Source: Cinclus cinclus
Lineage: Eukaryota; Chordata; Aves; Passeriformes; Cinclidae
DNA length: 64,000 nucleotides
Direction of reading: 5' to 3'
NCBI RefSeq assembly: GCF_963662255.1
Contig: NC_085047.1
Location: forward strand, 22,821,258 to 22,885,257
Shown: one piece after another, positions 48,332-60,753 of the stretch
Layout: every line of letters starts with the position of its first letter
Position numbering within the stretch: position 1 is the first letter of the stretch
The notes under the pieces: model-generated
Told to the model about the DNA's origin: nothing
Databases searched by the model: none
The model's input: the letters and a program-made list of their open reading frames with translations, nothing else
Translations under genes and position numbers: made by a program

Positions 48332-49712
48332 CGAGGAATACTTGCTGGCTTAAGTCGTTCCATGCTCAAGGCATTCATCAGAGCAACACAGTGTGGGAAA
48401 AGAGGAGGGAACATTGCAGGACAAATTTCTATGCCGGGACATTATTGTCTGCGAGACAGCTCTCCGGAGCGCTAGTATTTGGCCAGGCTGAAATCAGCGC
48501 CACGGGAAGCCAATCTGACAAGCGGAGTGCAAACGAGCGCGGCGATATGGGGCCGCTTGGCAGGTGGCCGAAGAAAGACGGCTGCCCCGTGAATGTGGTG
48601 CCAGAAGGCAAGTTTCAGCAGGGCGTTCCGGGCCAGCTCAATGTGCAGCCGCAGTTGTTCTAGGCGAGTTCTAGCCGAGAAGCTTTCCGTCTCCATTCAC
48701 GAGACAAGAAAGGCAGAAGGCAAGGGCACCCAGGGTTGAGAAGAAAAGTGCGCGTAGCGAGCTCGTTGCGGCAGAAGCGAAAGCCAGGAGCAGCGCGCTC
48801 GGTGCGAGAAGTAGAGGGCGCTTCGCCTCCTTGGGAAGGAAATCGCGTCTGGGCACGAACGACAGCCAGCGAAGCTTCAGGAACAACAGGCTGTTCTGCT
48901 CAGCGTACGAGCCTGAAGTGAGTGGCAAGGGGTAAGCGGGCAGTTCCAAGGCATCTAGCTTTCCTGCTAGCAATGCCATTTCTACCCTGCCGTGCAAAAC
49001 GTTGTCCTTTGCCGTTATGCTCCGAGATGCAGAGAGCACGTCGGCAGACGCAGTGCAGAGGGAAAGGACACAGTATCCTTGGGAGTGTGACGCCGCTTAG
49101 GCGGGCAAAGCAGAAAGGTGCCGCCCTGCACCGGCTTTGACTGCCTGAGCTTCCTTGCTAGGACAGCACCTGTCGAAAGCTGGCAACTAGGCTGCCAGAG
49201 TGCAGAATGTAGGCGGTGCGGCACGCTTGCTTGCCGAAAGCCAGTATCAGCGAGACAGCGTGCTAGGCTCTGTTTCACAGCTCCTTGGAGAACACGCACT
49301 GGAAGAATGCCGTCTCTGTTCCGCAAAAGCTCTGCCCCAGTGAAAGGTGGAAGAAGCAGCCTGTGGCCACGGGCAGAGCTGGTCAACAGCTGCGCCTAAC
49401 TTTCCCAAGCTGCGAGAGCATTCGCAGCCGAGTTCTGCTTTGACAGAGCTATTGGTGAACTTTTGCAGTCCCGGAAGCTGCTGAAACCAAGGCTGTGTTC
49501 CGCCTCTTCATTCTTGGCTTTCTGTGCTCCAGCGAGTTGTCAAGCTCGGACACGGCATTCAGCTTTGCCGCCTCTCTGCACGGAAAGCACTAGACAGAAC
49601 TAGTGTGCTTCGTGCATGCTCTCTCCTCGCTTTTATGGTCACGGCTCTGCTTTTTGCTTGGCAGCGTTCACAGGGTCCACGGCGTACCTCTTGCACAGCG
49701 AGAGGTGGCCGG
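48332..49712 (+). repeat. Satellite copy 36, K-type island (1,381 bp)
   Basis: AAA intact, AG at 445-446, 458A, 970G, 1136A, 1366A. It is the only AG copy right of 38670 and closest to copy 21. Confidence 0.98.
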
Positions 49713-51092
49713 CGAGGAATACTTGCTGGCTTAAGTCGTTCCATGCTCAAGGCATTCATCAGAGCAACACAGTGTGGGAAAAGAGGAGGGAACATTGCAG
49801 GACAAATTTCTATGCCGGGACATTATTGTCTGCGAGACAGCTCTCCGGAGCGCTAGTATTTGGCCAGGCTGAAATCAGCGCCACGGGAAGCCAATCTGAC
49901 AAGCGGAGTGCAACGAGCGCGGCGATATGGGGCCGCTTGGCAGGTGGCCGAAGAAAGACGGCTGCCCCGTGAATGTGGTGCCAGAAGGCAAGTTTCAGCA
50001 GGGCGTTCCGGGCCAGCTCAATGTGCAGCCGCAGTTGTTCTAGGCGAGTTCTAGCCGAGAAGCTTTCCGTCTCCATTCACGAGACAAGAAAGGCAGAAGG
50101 CAAGGGCACCCAGGGTTGAGAAGAAAAGTGCGCGTAGCGAGCTCGTTGCGGCAGAGGCGAAAGCCAGGTGCAGCGCGCTCGGTGCGAGAAGTAGAGGGCG
50201 CTTCGCCTCCTTGGGAAGGAAATCGCGTCTGGGCACGAACGACAGCCAGCGAAGCTTCAGGAACAACAGGCTGTTCTGCTCAGCGTACGAGCCTGAAGTG
50301 AGTGGCAAGGGGTAAGCGGGCAGTTCCAAGGCATCTAGCTTTCCTGCTAGCAATGCCATTTCTACCCTGCCGTGCAAAACGTTGTCCTTTGCCGTTATGC
50401 TCCGAGATGCAGAGAGCACGTCGGCAGACGCAGTGCAGAGGGAAAGGACACAGTATCCTTGGGAGTGTGACGCCGCTTAGGCGGGCAAAGCAGAAAGGTG
50501 CCGCCCTGCACCGGCTTTGACTGCCTGAGCTTCCTTGCTAGGACAGCACCTGTCGAAAGCTGGCAACTAGGCTGCCAGAGTGCAGAATGTAGGCGGTGCG
50601 GCACGCTTGCTTGCCGAAAGCCAGTATCAGCGAGACAGCGTGCTAGGCTCTGTTTCACAGCTCCTTGGAGAACACGCACTGGAAGAATGCCGTCTCTGTT
50701 CCGCAAAAGCTCTGCCCCAGTGAAAGGTGGAAGAAGCAGCCTGTGGCCACGGGCAGAGCTGGTCAACAGCTGCGCCTAACTTTCCCAAGCTGCGAGAGCA
50801 TTCGCAGCCGAGTTCTGCTTTGACAGAGCTATTGGTGAACTTTTGCAGTCCCGGAAGCTGCTGAAACCAAGGCTGTGTTCCGCCTCTTCATTCTTGGCTT
50901 TCTGTGCTCCAGCGAGTTGTCAAGCTCGGACACGGCATTCAGCTTTGCCGCCTCTCTGCACGGAAAGCACTAGACAGAACTAGTGTGCTTCGTGCATGCT
51001 CTCTCCTCGCTTTTATGGTCACGGCTCTGCTTTTTGCTTGGCAGCGTTCACAGGGTCCACGGCGTACCTCTTGCACAGCGAGAGGTGGCCGG
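49713..51092 (+). repeat. Satellite copy 37, deletion class with 458T
   Basis: The deletion class resumes: 17G, AA, GG, 458T, 513C, 970G, 1136A, 1366A. It matches copy 30 without that copy's private change. Confidence 0.98.
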
Positions 51093-52472
51093 CGAGGAAT
51101 ACTTGCTGGCTTAAGTCGTTCCATGCTCAAGGCATTCATCAGAGCAACACAGTGTGGGAAAAGAGGAGGGAACATTGCAGGACAAATTTCTATGCCGGGA
51201 CATTATTGTCTGCGAGACAGCTCTCCGGAGCGCTAGTATTTGGCCAGGCTGAAATCAGCGCCACGGGAAGCCAATCTGACAAGCGGAGTGCAACGAGCGC
51301 GGCGATATGGGGCCGCTTGGCAGGTGGCCGAAGAAAGACGGCTGCCCCGTGAATGTGGTGCCAGAAGGCAAGTTTCAGCAGGGCGTTCCGGGCCAGCTCA
51401 ATGTGCAGCCGCAGTTGTTCTAGGCGAGTTCTAGCCGAGAAGCTTTCCGTCTCCATTCACGAGACAAGAAAGGCAGAAGGCAAGGGCACCCAGGGTTGAG
51501 AAGAAAAGTGCGCGTAGCGAGCTCGTTGCGGCAGAGGCGAAAGCCAGGAGCAGCGCGCTCGGTGCGAGAAGTAGAGGGCGCTTCGCCTCCTTGGGAAGGA
51601 AATCGCGTCTGGGCACGAACGACAGCCAGCGAAGCTTCAGGAACAACAGGCTGTTCTGCTCAGCGTACGAGCCTGAAGTGAGTGGCAAGGGGTAAGCGGG
51701 CAGTTCCAAGGCATCTAGCTTTCCTGCTAGCAATGCCATTTCTACCCTGCCGTGCAAAACGTTGTCCTTTGCCGTTATGCTCCGAGATGCAGAGAGCACG
51801 TCGGCAGACGCAGTGCAGAGGGAAAGGACACAGTATCCTTGGGAGTGTGACGCCGCTTAGGCGGGCAAAGCAGAAAGGTGCCGCCCTGCACCGGCTTTGA
51901 CTGCCTGAGCTTCCTTGCTAGGACAGCACCTGTCGAAAGCTGGCAACTAGGCTGCCAGAGTGCAGAATGTAGGCGGTGCGGCACGCTTGCTTGCCGAAAG
52001 CCAGTATCAGCGAGACAGCGTGCTAGGCTCTGTTTCACAGCTCCTTGGAGAACACGCACTGGAAGAATGCCGTCTCTGTTCCGCAAAAGCTCTGCCCCAG
52101 TGAAAGGTGGAAGAAGCAGCCTGTGGCCACGGGCAGAGCTGGTCAACAGCTGCGCCTAACTTTCCCAAGCTGCGAGAGCATTCGCAGCCGAGTTCTGCTT
52201 TGACAGAGCTATTGGTGAACTTTTGCAGTCCCGGAAGCTGCTGAAACCAAGGCTGTGTTCCGCCTCTTCATTCTTGGCTTTCTGTGCTCCAGCGAGTTGT
52301 CAAGCTCGGACACGGCATTCAGCTTTGCCGCCTCTCTGCACGGAAAGCACTAGACAGAACTAGTGTGCTTCGTGCATGCTCTCTCCTCGCTTTTATGGTC
52401 ACGGCTCTGCTTTTTGCTTGGCAGCGTTCACAGGGTCCACGGCGTACCTCTTGCACAGCGAGAGGTGGCCGG
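51093..52472 (+). repeat. Satellite copy 38, deletion class with 458A
   Basis: As copy 37 but 458A, the state otherwise seen among deletion copies only at copies 44-47. Confidence 0.98.
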
Positions 52473-53852
52473 CGAGGAATACTTGCTGGCTTAAGTCGTT
52501 CCATGCTCAAGGCATTCATCAGAGCAACACAGTGTGGGAAAAGAGGAGGGAACATTGCAGGACAAATTTCTATGCCGGGACATGATTGTCTGCGAGACAG
52601 CTCTCCGGAGCGCTAGTATTTGGCCAGGCTGAAATCAGCGCCACGGGAAGCCAATCTGACAAGCGGAGTGCAACGAGCGCGGCGATATGGGGCCGCTTGG
52701 CAGGTGGCCGAAGAAAGACGGCTGCCCCGTGAATGTGGTGCCAGAAGGCAAGTTTCAGCAGGGCGTTCCGGGCCAGCTCAATGTGCAGCCGCAGTTGTTC
52801 TAGGCGAGTTCTAGCCGAGAAGCTTTCCGTCTCCATTCACGAGACAAGAAAGGCAGAAGGCAAGGGCACCCAGGGTTGAGAAGAAAAGTGCGCGTAGCGA
52901 GCTCGTTGCGGCAGAGGCGAAAGCCAGGTGCAGCGCGCTCGGTGCGAGAAGTAGAGGGCGCTTCGCCTCCTTGGGAAGGAAATCGCGTCTGGGCACGAAC
53001 GACAGCCAGCGAAGCTTCAGGAACAACAGGCTGTTCTGCTCAGCGTACGAGCCTGAAGTGAGTGGCAAGGGGTAAGCGGGCAGTTCCAAGGCATCTAGCT
53101 TTCCTGCTAGCAATGCCATTTCTACCCTGCCGTGCAAAACGTTGTCCTTTGCCGTTATGCTCCGAGATGCAGAGAGCACGTCGGCAGACGCAGTGCAGAG
53201 GGAAAGGACACAGTATCCTTGGGAGTGTGACGCCGCTTAGGCGGGCAAAGCAGAAAGGTGCCGCCCTGCACCGGCTTTGACTGCCTGAGCTTCCTTGCTA
53301 GGACAGCACCTGTCGAAAGCTGGCAACTAGGCTGCCAGAGTGCAGAATGTAGGCGGTGCGGCACGCTTGCTTGCCGAAAGCCAGTATCAGCGAGACAGCG
53401 TGCTAGGCTCTGTTTCACAGCTCCTTGGAGAACACGCACTGGAAGAATGCCGTCTCTGTTCCGCAAAAGCTCTGCCCCAGTGAAAGGTGGAAGAAGCAGC
53501 CTGTGGCCACGGGCAGAGCTGGTCAACAGCTGCGCCTAACTTTCCCAAGCTGCGAGAGCATTCGCAGCCGAGTTCTGCTTTGACAGAGCTATTGGTGAAC
53601 TTTTGCAGTCCCGGAAGCTGCTGAAACCAAGGCTGTGTTCCGCCTCTTCATTCTTGGCTTTCTGTGCTCCAGCGAGTTGTCAAGCTCGGACACGGCATTC
53701 AGCTTTGCCGCCTCTCTGCACGGAAAGCACTAGACAGAACTAGTGTGCTTCGTGCATGCTCTCTCCTCGCTTTTATGGTCACGGCTCTGCTTTTTGCTTG
53801 GCAGCGTTCACAGGGTCCACGGCGTACCTCTTGCACAGCGAGAGGTGGCCGG
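52473..53852 (+). repeat. Satellite copy 39, deletion class with 52584G
   Basis: 17G, 458T deletion class with a T-to-G at 52584 shared only with copy 42 (56725). Confidence 0.98.
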
Positions 53853-55232
53853 CGAGGAATACTTGCTGCCTTAAGTCGTTCCATGCTCAAGGCATTCATC
53901 AGAGCAACACAGTGTGGGAAAAGAGGAGGGAACATTGCAGGACAAATTTCTATGCCGGGACATTATTGTCTGCGAGACAGCTCTCCGGAGCGCTAGTATT
54001 TGGCCAGGCTGAAATCAGCGCCACGGGAAGCCAATCTGACAAGCGGAGTGCAACGAGCGCGGCGATATGGGGCCGCTTGGCAGGTGGCCGAAGAAAGACG
54101 GCTGCCCCGTGAATGTGGTGCCAGAAGGCAAGTTTCAGCAGGGCGTTCCGGGCCAGCTCAATGTGCAGCCGCAGTTGTTCTAGGCGAGTTCTAGCCGAGA
54201 AGCTTTCCGTCTCCATTCACGAGACAAGAAAGGCAGAAGGCAAGGGCACCCAGGGTTGAGAAGAAAAGTGCGCGTAGCGAGCTCGTTGCGGCAGAGGCGA
54301 AAGCCAGGTGCAGCGCGCTCGGTGCGAGAAGTAGAGGGCGCTTCGCCTCCTTGGGAAGGAAATGGCGTCTGGGCACGAACGACAGCCAGCGAAGCTTCAG
54401 GAACAACAGGCTGTTCTGCTCAGCGTACGAGCCTGAAGTGAGTGGCAAGGGGTAAGCGGGCAGTTCCAAGGCATCTAGCTTTCCTGCTAGCAATGCCATT
54501 TCTACCCTGCCGTGCAAAACGTTGTCCTTTGCCGTTATGCTCCGAGATGCAGAGAGCACGTCGGCAGACGCAGTGCAGAGGGAAAGGACACAGTATCCTT
54601 GGGAGTGTGACGCCGCTTAGGCGGGCAAAGCAGAAAGGTGCCGCCCTGCACCGGCTTTGACTGCCTGAGCTTCCTTGCTAGGACAGCACCTGTCGAAAGC
54701 TGGCAACTAGGCTGCCAGAGTGCAGAATGTAGGCGGTGCGGCACGCTTGCTTGCCGAAAGCCAGTATCAGCGAGACAGCGTGCTAGGCTCTGTTTCACAG
54801 CTCCTTGGAGAACACGCACTGGAAGAATGCCGTCTCTGTTCCGCAAAAGCTCTGCCCCAGTGAAAGGTGGAAGAAGCAGCCTGTGGCCACGGGCAGAGCT
54901 GGTCAACAGCTGCGCCTAACTTTCCCAAGCTGCGAGAGCATTCGCAGCCGAGTTCTGCTTTGACAGAGCTATTGGTGAACTTTTGCAGTCCCGGAAGCTG
55001 CTGAAACCAAGGCTGTGTTCCGCCTCTTCATTCTTGGCTTTCTGTGCTCCAGCGAGTTGTCAAGCTCGGACACGGCATTCAGCTTTGCCGCCTCTCTGCA
55101 CGGAAAGCACTAGACAGAACTAGTGTGCTTCGTGCATGCTCTCTCCTCGCTTTTATGGTCACGGCTCTGCTTTTTGCTTGGCAGCGTTCACAGGGTCCAC
55201 GGCGTACCTCTTGCACAGCGAGAGGTGGCCGG
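53853..55232 (+). repeat. Satellite copy 40, deletion class with 513G
   Basis: 17C, 458T deletion class carrying 513G, a state otherwise confined to copies 1-13. Either a recurrent change or exchange with a left-type copy. Confidence 0.98.
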
Positions 55233-56613
55233 CGAGGAATACTTGCTGCCTTAAGTCGTTCCATGCTCAAGGCATTCATCAGAGCAACACAGTGTGGGAA
55301 AAGAGGAGGGAACATTGCAGGACAAATTTCTATGCCGGGACATTATTGTCTGCGAGACAGCTCTCCGGAGCGCTAGTATTTGGCCAGGCTGAAATCAGCG
55401 CCACGGGAAGCCAATCTGACAAGCGGAGTGCAAACGAGCGCGGCGATATGGGGCCGCTTGGCAGGTGGCCGAAGAAAGACGGCTGCCCCGTGAATGTGGT
55501 GCCAGAAGGCAAGTTTCAGCAGGGCGTTCCGGGCCAGCTCAATGTGCAGCCGCAGTTGTTCTAGGCGAGTTCTAGCCGAGAAGCTTTCCGTCTCCATTCA
55601 CGAGACAAGAAAGGCAGAAGGCAAGGGCACCCAGGGTTGAGAAGAAAAGTGCGCGTAGCGAGCTCGTTGCGGCAGAGGCGAAAGCCAGGAGCAGCGCGCT
55701 CGGTGCGAGAAGTAGAGGGCGCTTCGCCTCCTTGGGAAGGAAATCGCATCTGGGCACGAACGACAGCCAGCGAAGCTTCAGGAACAACAGGCTGTTCTGC
55801 TCAGCGTACGAGCCTGAAGTGAGTGGCAAGGGGTAAGCGGGCAGTTCCAAGGCATCTAGCTTTCCTGCTAGCAATGCCATTTCTACCCTGCCGTGCAAAA
55901 CGTTGTCCTTTGCCGTTATGCTCCGAGATGCAGAGAGCACGTCGGCAGACGCAGTGCAGAGGGAAAGGACACAGTATCCTTGGGAGTGTGACGCCGCTTA
56001 GGCGGGCAAAGCAGAAAGGTGCCGCCCTGCACCGGCTTTGACCGCCTGAGCTTCCTTGCTAGGACAGCACCTGTCGAAAGCTGGCAACTAGGCTGCCAGA
56101 GTGCAGAATGTAGGCGGTGCGGCACGCTTGCTTGCCGAAAGCCAGTATCAGCGAGACAGCGTGCTAGGCTCTGTTTCACAGCTCCTTGGAGAACACGCAC
56201 TGGAAGAATGCCGTCTCTGTTCCGCAAAAGCTCTGCCCCAGTGAAAGGTGGAAGAAGCAGCCTGTGGCCACGGGCAGAGCTGGTCAACAGCTGCGCCTAA
56301 CTTTCCCAAGCTGCGAGAGCATTCGCAGCCGAGTTCTGCTTTGACAGAGCTATTGGTGAACTTTTGCAGTCCCGGAAGCTGCTGAAACCAAGGCTGTGTT
56401 CCGCCTCTTCATTCTTGGCTTTCTGTGCTCCAGCGAGTTGTCAAGCTCGGACACGGCATTCAGCTTTGCCGCCTCTCTGCACGGAAAGCACTAGACAGAA
56501 CTAGTGTGCTTCGTGCATGCTCTCTCCTCGCTTTTATGGTCACGGCTCTGCTTTTTGCTTGGCAGCGTTCACAGGGTCCACGGCGTACCTCTTGCACAGC
56601 GAGAGGTGGCCGG
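55233..56613 (+). repeat. Satellite copy 41, 1,381-bp unit among deletion copies
   Basis: 17C, AAA intact, GG, 458A, 970G, 1136A, 1366A. Private changes are G-to-A at 55748 and T-to-C at 56043, both at CpG/TpG sites. Confidence 0.98.
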
Positions 56614-57993
56614 CGAGGAATACTTGCTGGCTTAAGTCGTTCCATGCTCAAGGCATTCATCAGAGCAACACAGTGTGGGAAAAGAGGAGGGAACATTGCA
56701 GGACAAATTTCTATGCCGGGACATGATTGTCTGCGAGACAGCTCTCCGGAGCGCTAGTATTTGGCCAGGCTGAAATCAGCGCCACGGGAAGCCAATCTGA
56801 CAAGCGGAGTGCAACGAGCGCGGCGATATGGGGCCGCTTGGCAGGTGGCCGAAGAAAGACGGCTGCCCCGTGAATGTGGTGCCAGAAGGCAAGTTTCAGC
56901 AGGGCGTTCCGGGCCAGCTCAATGTGCAGCCGCAGTTGTTCTAGGCGAGTTCTAGCCGAGAAGCTTTCCGTCTCCATTCACGAGACAAGAAAGGCAGAAG
57001 GCAAGGGCACCCAGGGTTGAGAAGAAAAGTGCGCGTAGCGAGCTCGTTGCGGCAGAGGCGAAAGCCAGGTGCAGCGCGCTCGGTGCGAGAAGTAGAGGGC
57101 GCTTCGCCTCCTTGGGAAGGAAATCGCGTCTGGGCACGAACGACAGCCAGCGAAGCTTCAGGAACAACAGGCTGTTCTGCTCAGCGTACGAGCCTGAAGT
57201 GAGTGGCAAGGGGTAAGCGGGCAGTTCCAAGGCATCTAGCTTTCCTGCTAGCAATGCCATTTCTACCCTGCCGTGCAAAACGTTGTCCTTTGCCGTTATG
57301 CTCCGAGATGCAGAGAGCACGTCGGCAGACGCAGTGCAGAGGGAAAGGACACAGTATCCTTGGGAGTGTGACGCCGCTTAGGCGGGCAAAGCAGAAAGGT
57401 GCCGCCCTGCACCGGCTTTGACTGCCTGAGCTTCCTTGCTAGGACAGCACCTGTCGAAAGCTGGCAACTAGGCTGCCAGAGTGCAGAATGTAGGCGGTGC
57501 GGCACGCTTGCTTGCCGAAAGCCAGTATCAGCGAGACAGCGTGCTAGGCTCTGTTTCACAGCTCCTTGGAGAACACGCACTGGAAGAATGCCGTCTCTGT
57601 TCCGCAAAAGCTCTGCCCCAGTGAAAGGTGGAAGAAGCAGCCTGTGGCCACGGGCAGAGCTGGTCAACAGCTGCGCCTAACTTTCCCAAGCTGCGAGAGC
57701 ATTCGCAGCCGAGTTCTGCTTTGACAGAGCTATTGGTGAACTTTTGCAGTCCCGGAAGCTGCTGAAACCAAGGCTGTGTTCCGCCTCTTCATTCTTGGCT
57801 TTCTGTGCTCCAGCGAGTTGTCAAGCTCGGACACGGCATTCAGCTTTGCCGCCTCTCTGCACGGAAAGCACTAGACAGAACTAGTGTGCTTCGTGCATGC
57901 TCTCTCCTCGCTTTTATGGTCACGGCTCTGCTTTTTGCTTGGCAGCGTTCACAGGGTCCACGGCGTACCTCTTGCACAGCGAGAGGTGGCCGG
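56614..57993 (+). repeat. Satellite copy 42, deletion class with 56725G
   Basis: Same haplotype as copy 39, three units (4,141 bases) upstream, including the T-to-G change. Confidence 0.98.
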
Positions 57994-59373
57994 CGAGGAA
58001 TACTTGCTGGCTTAAGTCGTTCCATGCTCAAGGCATTCATCAGAGCAACACAGTGTGGGAAAAGAGGAGGGAACATTGCAGGACAAATTTCTATGCCGGG
58101 ACATTATTGTCTGCGAGACAGCTCTCCGGAGCGCTAGTATTTGGCCAGGCTGAAATCAGCGCCACGGGAAGCCAATCTGACAAGCGGAGTGCAACGAGCG
58201 CGGCGATATGGGGCCGCTTGGCAGGTGGCCGAAGAAAGACGGCTGCCCCGTGAATGTGGTGCCAGAAGGCAAGTTTCAGCAGGGCGTTCCGGGCCAGCTC
58301 AATGTGCAGCCGCAGTTGTTCTAGGCGAGTTCTAGCCGAGAAGCTTTCCGTCTCCATTCACGAGACAAGAAAGGCAGAAGGCAAGGGCACCCAGGGTTGA
58401 GAAGAAAAGTGCGCGTAGCGAGCTCGTTGCGGCAGAGGCGAAAGCCAGGTGCAGCGCGCTCGGTGCGAGAAGTAGAGGGCGCTTCGCCTCCTTGGGAAGG
58501 AAATCGCGTCTGGGCACGAACGACAGCCAGCGAAGCTTCAGGAACAACAGGCTGTTCTGCTCAGCGTACGAGCCTGAAGTGAGTGGCAAGGGGTAAGCGG
58601 GCAGTTCCAAGGCATCTAGCTTTCCTGCTAGCAATGCCATTTCTACCCTGCCGTGCAAAACGTTGTCCTTTGCCGTTATGCTCCGAGATGCAGAGAGCAC
58701 GTCGGCAGACGCAGTGCAGAGGGAAAGGACACAGTATCCTTGGGAGTGTGACGCCGCTTAGGCGGGCAAAGCAGAAAGGTGCCGCCCTGCACCGGCTTTG
58801 ACTGCCTGAGCTTCCTTGCTAGGACAGCACCTGTCGAAAGCTGGCAACTAGGCTGCCAGAGTGCAGAATGTAGGCGGTGCGGCACGCTTGCTTGCCGAAA
58901 GCCAGTATCAGCGAGACAGCGTGCTAGGCTCTGTTTCACAGCTCCTTGGAGAACACGCACTGGAAGAATGCCGTCTCTGTTCCGCAAAAACTCTGCCCCA
59001 GTGAAAGGTGGAAGAAGCAGCCTGTGGCCACGGGCAGAGCTGGTCAACAGCTGCGCCTAACTTTCCCAAGCTGCGAGAGCATTCGCAGCCGAGTTCTGCT
59101 TTGACAGAGCTATTGGTGAACTTTTGCAGTCCCGGAAGCTGCTGAAACCAAGGCTGTGTTCCGCCTCTTCATTCTTGGCTTTCTGTGCTCCAGCGAGTTG
59201 TCAAGCTCGGACACGGCATTCAGCTTTGCCGCCTCTCTGCACGGAAAGCACTAGACAGAACTAGTGTGCTTCGTGCATGCTCTCTCCTCGCTTTTATGGT
59301 CACGGCTCTGCTTTTTGCTTGGCAGCGTTCACAGGGTCCACGGCGTACCTCTTGCACAGCGAGAGGTGGCCGG
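57994..59373 (+). repeat. Satellite copy 43, deletion class with 458T
   Basis: 17G, 458T; matches copy 37 except for a private G-to-A at 58990. It is the last copy with 458T. Confidence 0.98.
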
Positions 59374-60753
59374 CGAGGAATACTTGCTGCCTTAAGTCGT
59401 TCCATGCTCAAGGCATTCATCAGAGCAACACAGTGTGGGAAAAGAGGAGGGAACATTGCAGGACAAATTTCTATGCCGGGACATTATTGTCTGCGAGACA
59501 GCTCTCCGGAGCGCTAGTATTTGGCCAGGCTGAAATCAGCGCCACGGGAAGCCAATCTGACAAGCGGAGTGCAACGAGCGCGGCGATATGGGGCCGCTTG
59601 GCAGGTGGCCGAAGAAAGACGGCTGCCCCGTGAATGTGGTGCCAGAAGGCAAGTTTCAGCAGGGTGTTCCGGGCCAGCTCAATGTGCAGCCGCAGTTGTT
59701 CTAGGCGAGTTCTAGCCGAGAAGCTTTCCGTCTCCATTCACGAGACAAGAAAGGCAGAAGGCAAGGGCACCCAGGGTTGAGAAGAAAAGTGCGCGTAGCG
59801 AGCTCGTTGCGGCAGAGGCGAAAGCCAGGAGCAGCGCGCTCGGTGCGAGAAGTAGAGGGCGCTTCGCCTCCTTGGGAAGGAAATCGCGTCTGGGCACGAA
59901 CGACAGCCAGCGAAGCTTCAGGAACAACAGGCTGTTCTGCTCAGCGTACGAGCCTGAAGTGAGTGGCAAGGGGTAAGCGGGCAGTTCCAAGGCATCTAGC
60001 TTTCCTGCTAGCAATGCCATTTCTACCCTGCCGTGCAAAACGTTGTCCTTTGCCGTTATGCTCCGAGATGCAGAGAGCACGTCGGCAGACGCAGTGCAGA
60101 GGGAAAGGACACAGTATCCTTGGGAGTGTGACGCCGCTTAGGCGGGCAAAGCAGAAAGGTGCCGCCCTGCACCGGCTTTGACTGCCTGAGCTTCCTTGCT
60201 AGGACAGCACCTGTCGAAAGCTGGCAACTAGGCTGCCAGAGTGCAGAATGTAGGCGGTGCGGCACGCTTGCTTGCCGAAAGCCAGTATCAGCGAGACAGC
60301 GTGCTAGGCTCTGTTTCACAGCTCCTTGGAGAACACGCACTGGAAGAATGCCGTCTCTGTTCCGCAAAAGCTCTGCCCCAGTGAAAGGTGGAAGAAGTAG
60401 CCTGTGGCCACGGGCAGAGCTGGTCAACAGCTGCGCCTAACTTTCCCAAGCTGCGAGAGCATTCGCAGCCGAGTTCTGCTTTGACAGAGCTATTGGTGAA
60501 CTTTTGCAGTCCCGGAAGCTGCTGAAACCAAGGCTGTGTTCCGCCTCTTCATTCTTGGCTTTCTGTGCTCCAGCGAGTTGTCAAGCTCGGACACGGCATT
60601 CAGCTTTGCCGCCTCTCTGCACGGAAAGCACTAGACAGAACTAGTGTGCTTCGTGCATGCTCTCTCCTCGCTTTTATGGTCACGGCTCTGCTTTTTGCTT
60701 GGCAGCGTTCACAGGGTCCACGGCGTACCTCTTGCACAGCGAGAGGTGGCCGG
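59374..60753 (+). repeat. Satellite copy 44, deletion class with 17C, 458A
   Basis: Deletion class with 458A. Private changes are C-to-T at 59665 (CpG) and C-to-T at 60398 (not CpG). Confidence 0.98.
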
